Assembly (NCBI RefSeq): GCF_002835995.1
Contig: NZ_PJBZ01000076.1
Span: 1 to 36,818 of the forward strand
Reading direction: 5' to 3'
DNA length: 36,818 nt
Source of the DNA: Psychromonas sp. Urea-02u-13
Lineage (GTDB): Bacteria > Pseudomonadota > Gammaproteobacteria > Enterobacterales > Psychromonadaceae
The translations under genes and the position numbers were made by a program. Of this stretch, positions 34,839-36,818 are shown one piece after another. Numbering within the stretch: position 1 is the stretch's first letter; every line of letters begins with the position of its first letter. The notes under the pieces were generated by a model. It saw only the letters and a program-made list of their open reading frames with translations, was not told the DNA's origin and searched no databases.

Positions 34839-34928
34839 ATGGAATTACTAGCAGCCTTTCTAACTGTTGTTTGGTGTCTGTTTTGTATCATTGAAAAATG
34901 TATCGAATTATATAACAAATACAAGTAA
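34839..34928 (+). CDS. 29-aa hydrophobic ORF, possible small membrane peptide
   Basis: Starts MELLAAFLTVVW, has one predicted membrane helix (about residues 3-18) with aromatic and cysteine residues (VWCLFCII), and a short charged end with three Lys. AAGGAG stands 9 nt before the ATG and is itself paired in a small hairpin (ACTCC with GGAGT, 34815-34830), so translation may be masked. Size, composition and masked site resemble toxins of type I toxin-antitoxin systems, but no antisense RNA has been shown and the call is tentative. It ends 10 bp before the 5S gene. Confidence 0.45.
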   Translation: MELLAAFLTVVWCLFCIIEKCIELYNKYK

Positions 34929-34938
34929 CCGCTTAACA

Positions 34939-35056
34939 TGATTGGCAATCATAGCGTTATAGAACCACCTGATTCCATTTCGAACTCAGAAGTGAAATAT
35001 AACTGCGCCGATGGTAGTGTAAGGTTTCCTTATGCGAGAGTAGGTCATTGCCAACA
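34939..35056 (+). rRNA. rrf: Solitary, divergent 5S ribosomal RNA
   Basis: About 118 nt matching 5S rRNA across its conserved core (CGAACTCAGAAGTGAAA, GCGCCGATGGTAGTGT, ATGCGAGAGTAGG). The ends pair as the terminal helix (TTGGCAAT with ATTGCCAA). It differs from the usual gammaproteobacterial sequence in several helices, but the changes pair: GTTATA with TATAAC, and AAGG with CCTT where E. coli has GGGG/CCCC. No 16S or 23S gene lies upstream within the window, so it is not in a normal rRNA operon. Exact ends are estimated from the terminal helix. Confidence 0.88.
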
Positions 35057-35325
35057 CCCCCTTCCTACTCTATGAGTAATCTATTTTACCTAATGCAATT
35101 CAACACTATTGCTTATTGTCAAATAGCTGAAAAGAACTTCCCACTCAACTTACATTACAGAACGAAATCTCAATATTTCAGTAATACCTTATTGTAACTT
35201 TTCACTAAATAGAGAAAGCACACGTAAGAACCTGCTCGATTAAATTAATGACGTAAAAATTTACTGGATAACATATTAACCTCCTTTATTAGAGAGGTCG
35301 TGGTTATATATGCAAGGAATAAAGA

Positions 35326-36057
35326 ATGATTGAAATACGTAAAGATATAGATGGCGAAGAGGGCGGTTCACTGGTCGTTCAAATTGAACAGGTGAAAAAC
35401 TTCTTGCATGGTGAAGCTCTGAAGGTTCGTCACTTTGAGAATATTAAGTACATTATGCTAGGCAATCAGGTTAGTTATAATGATGCTCACAGTCGCTATG
35501 CTGAGTTTTTACAAGGTAAGGAAGGACTTAAGATCCGACCTTTCGGAGCACATGGAGTAGACATGAGTGATTTTTTTGCGACCTCACATGGTACAACATC
35601 ATTTGATACGTTCAGCATCTACATGTGTAATTTAGGGCTCCTTATAGGTTTAAAAGAGCTAATGGATAGCGGTCAAAGCTATAAAGCGCTAATGGATGAT
35701 TACAAAGTGGTTAAATCACATTGTAAGCAGGTACAAGAGAAGTTAGTTCCTGAGGAAGTTCTAGTTTGGCGAAACAAAGTAGCAGCTCACTATGCATTAG
35801 CTGATGCTCGTAAAGATGATAATTTAGCGACTCTAATGCAGAGTGTTAACAGCTGGCCGTGTTACTCAGGTTCATACTATGCTGTTGGGGCTTTTAAGTT
35901 TGGGTTAGGTGATGATGTTTCACAAATACCTGAGTGGAGCTTAACAAAGGTATATGACTCTCTTTGTCCTGATGTGTTTAGTAAACCATTACCTAGTAAC
36001 CTTGGCGAGACATTCAAAGCGGCTGTAGAAAAAGAAAAGTCTGAAGCTACTCAGTAA
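35326..36057 (+). CDS. Protein of unknown function with an R-x5-H motif
   Basis: A 243-residue, mainly helical protein without signal or membrane segment. Residues 148-156 read WRNKVAAHY; an Arg-(4 to 6)-His motif in such a setting is the hallmark of HEPN ribonuclease-like domains, where it often reads RNxxxH or RN(K)xxAH. The preceding helices (LIGLKELMDSGQSYKALMDD, KVVKSHCKQVQEKL) are compatible with that fold. No nucleotidyltransferase (MNT) partner lies nearby. AAGGA precedes the ATG. It lies in the accessory-looking end, downstream of the 5S. HEPN membership is a suggestion, not established. Confidence 0.7.
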   Translation: MIEIRKDIDGEEGGSLVVQIEQVKNFLHGEALKVRHFENIKYIMLGNQVSYNDAHSRYAEFLQGKEGLKIRPFGAHGVDMSDFFATSHGTTSFDTFSIYMCNLGLLIGLKELMDSGQSYKALMDDYKVVKSHCKQVQEKLVPEEVLVWRNKVAAHYALADARKDDNLATLMQSVNSWPCYSGSYYAVGAFKFGLGDDVSQIPEWSLTKVYDSLCPDVFSKPLPSNLGETFKAAVEKEKSEATQ

Positions 36058-36184
36058 GGTAATAATTCGCGAAGTTAGTTTCGCGCGAATGGGGGCAGGT
36101 CTTTCATTTTGCATTGTGGTTCGTCAAGCTCATCCAGTCCTCAACTAAACCTAAGTTACAGTGGTTTCGCCTTGTTGGCGACTT

Positions 36185-36214
36185 TACTTTTCTCTCAACA
36201 GCAAGAGAAAAGTA
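36185..36214. repeat. Perfect 11-bp hairpin, common intergenic repeat type
   Basis: TACTTTTCTCT pairs with AGAGAAAAGTA around an 8-nt loop, within the longer context GGCGACTTTACTTTT and GTAAGCAAAAG. I recall similar sequences between genes in many proteobacteria. A second, bulged hairpin (ATTCGCGAA with TTCGCGCGAAT, 36065-36090) directly follows the unknown gene and may help end its transcript. Confidence 0.6.
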
Positions 36215-36221
36215 AGCAAAA

Positions 36222-36410
36222 GAGTGCCGTTCCGAACCATTTTTTATTCTGCTAAAAAGCATAACTTCTTAACGCACCGCGCCTGAATGCACATCCCTGT
36301 GCATGCAGGCACTAAGGAAATCATCCATGATTTCCTTTGCTAAAGTTATTCTTTCCAGCAGAAAAATGGAACGGAAACTTTGTGTATACGCATTGATACT
36401 ATTCCATTAA
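36222..36410. repeat. Structured 190-bp repeat, copy 1
   Basis: Outer inverted repeat: CCGTTCC-gaa-CCATTTT and CTGCT at the left pair with AGCAG and AAAATGGAACGG at the right. Inside are two hairpins: ATGCACA-TCCC-TGTGCAT, extended by GCCTG/CAGGC, and GGAAATCA-TCCA-TGATTTCC. Together they form a cloverleaf-like outline. The second copy starts exactly 300 bp later. No coding sequence is present. Confidence 0.8.
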
Positions 36411-36521
36411 TTAAATGAAAAGTCCCTGTGGGCGTAATTGGGAACACTCATAGTTTTCACTCAGTAGTGCCTTTAGCGAATGAAGAACCGAAATGCAGTT
36501 TCGCAGTCTGAAGTAGCAAGT

Positions 36522-36717
36522 GAGTGCCGTTCCGAACCATTTTATATTCTACTAAAACGTATAACGTATAACTTATTAACGCAGCGTAGTTGAATGCACA
36601 TCCATGTGCATGCAACTACTAATGAAATCATCCATGATTTCCTTTGCTAAAGTCATACTTTTCAGCAGAAAAATGGAACGGAAAATTTGTGTATACGCAG
36701 TGATGCTGTTCCATTAA
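36522..36717. repeat. Structured 190-bp repeat, copy 2
   Basis: Same layout as the copy at 36222. The first hairpin is ATGCACA-TCCA-TGTGCAT, extended by a different but fully paired GTAGTTG/CAACTAC; the second, GAAATCA-TCCA-TGATTTC, is conserved. The end GTGTATACGC...TTCCATTAA is shared. The 110 bp between the copies and the last 100 bp of the window hold nothing I recognise. Confidence 0.8.
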
Positions 36718-36818
36718 GTAAATATTGGTTTGCTTTTTATTTGTGTCGTAAATAGGAAACTATAAACTCGTAATTTATATTGCTCTATGCAGGTATCACG
36801 GATCCCGTGTGTATTTTC

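Noticed and set aside
34930-34975. Integron attC-like motif (GCTTAAC ... GCGTTAT)
   Set aside because: The segment is part of, or adjacent to, the 5S rRNA gene, which explains the pairing; no integrase or cassette series is seen.

Overview
The window looks like chromosomal DNA of a cold- or marine-living gammaproteobacterium, AT-rich and closest in style to Psychromonas, Moritella, Shewanella or Vibrio. The evidence is a mannose-sensitive haemagglutinin (MSHA) type pilus locus, the block ftsB-ispD-ispF-truD-nlpD-rpoS, the fxsA to groES-groEL neighbourhood, and guaB-guaA divergent from xseA. The genus is an inference; the class is well supported.

Layout. (1) 21-1632, minus strand: a sodium-coupled amino-acid transporter (NSS family) with its tiny accessory subunit. 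(2) 2180-10078, plus strand: four tandem MshA-like major pilin genes, each followed by a hairpin or terminator, then mshC-mshD-mshO-mshP-mshQ with overlapping ends. (3) 10159-15267: xseA on the minus strand, then guaB and guaA for GMP synthesis. (4) 15393-17699: a GH18 chitinase-like lipoprotein and a small membrane protein. (5) 17779-22638: ftsB, ispD, ispF, truD, nlpD, rpoS. The surE and pcm genes usually found between truD and nlpD are missing; an intergenic repeat and a 29-codon ORF coupled to nlpD take their place. (6) 22722-25852: a DUF3545 gene, then a response regulator with a helical-repeat tail, overlapping a GspH/FimT-like and a PilW-like pseudopilin gene. (7) 26377-30044: GH2 beta-mannosidase and an HcaT-like MFS transporter. 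(8) 30147-33368: fxsA, a small unknown gene, a sigma-32 promoter, groES and groEL, with an unusual nested palindrome between the last two. (9) 33607-36818: an accessory-looking end with a SEC-C protein, tRNA-like remnants, a 29-aa hydrophobic ORF with a masked ribosome binding site, a divergent solitary 5S rRNA, an unknown protein with an R-x5-H motif, and two 190-bp structured repeats.

The gene content is mostly housekeeping plus surface adhesion (MSHA pilus) and use of chitin and mannan. The less ordinary material lies between genes: at least five families of structured repeats (xseA-guaB; guaB-guaA and truD-nlpD; 25853-26355; groES-groEL; 36222-36717), several showing changes that preserve base pairing between copies. 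Other points of interest are the pilin array, the response-regulator/pseudopilin operon, the lysine-rich N-terminus of RpoS, and the 34.4-36.1 kb accessory patch. I saw no complete transposase, no prophage and no CRISPR array.
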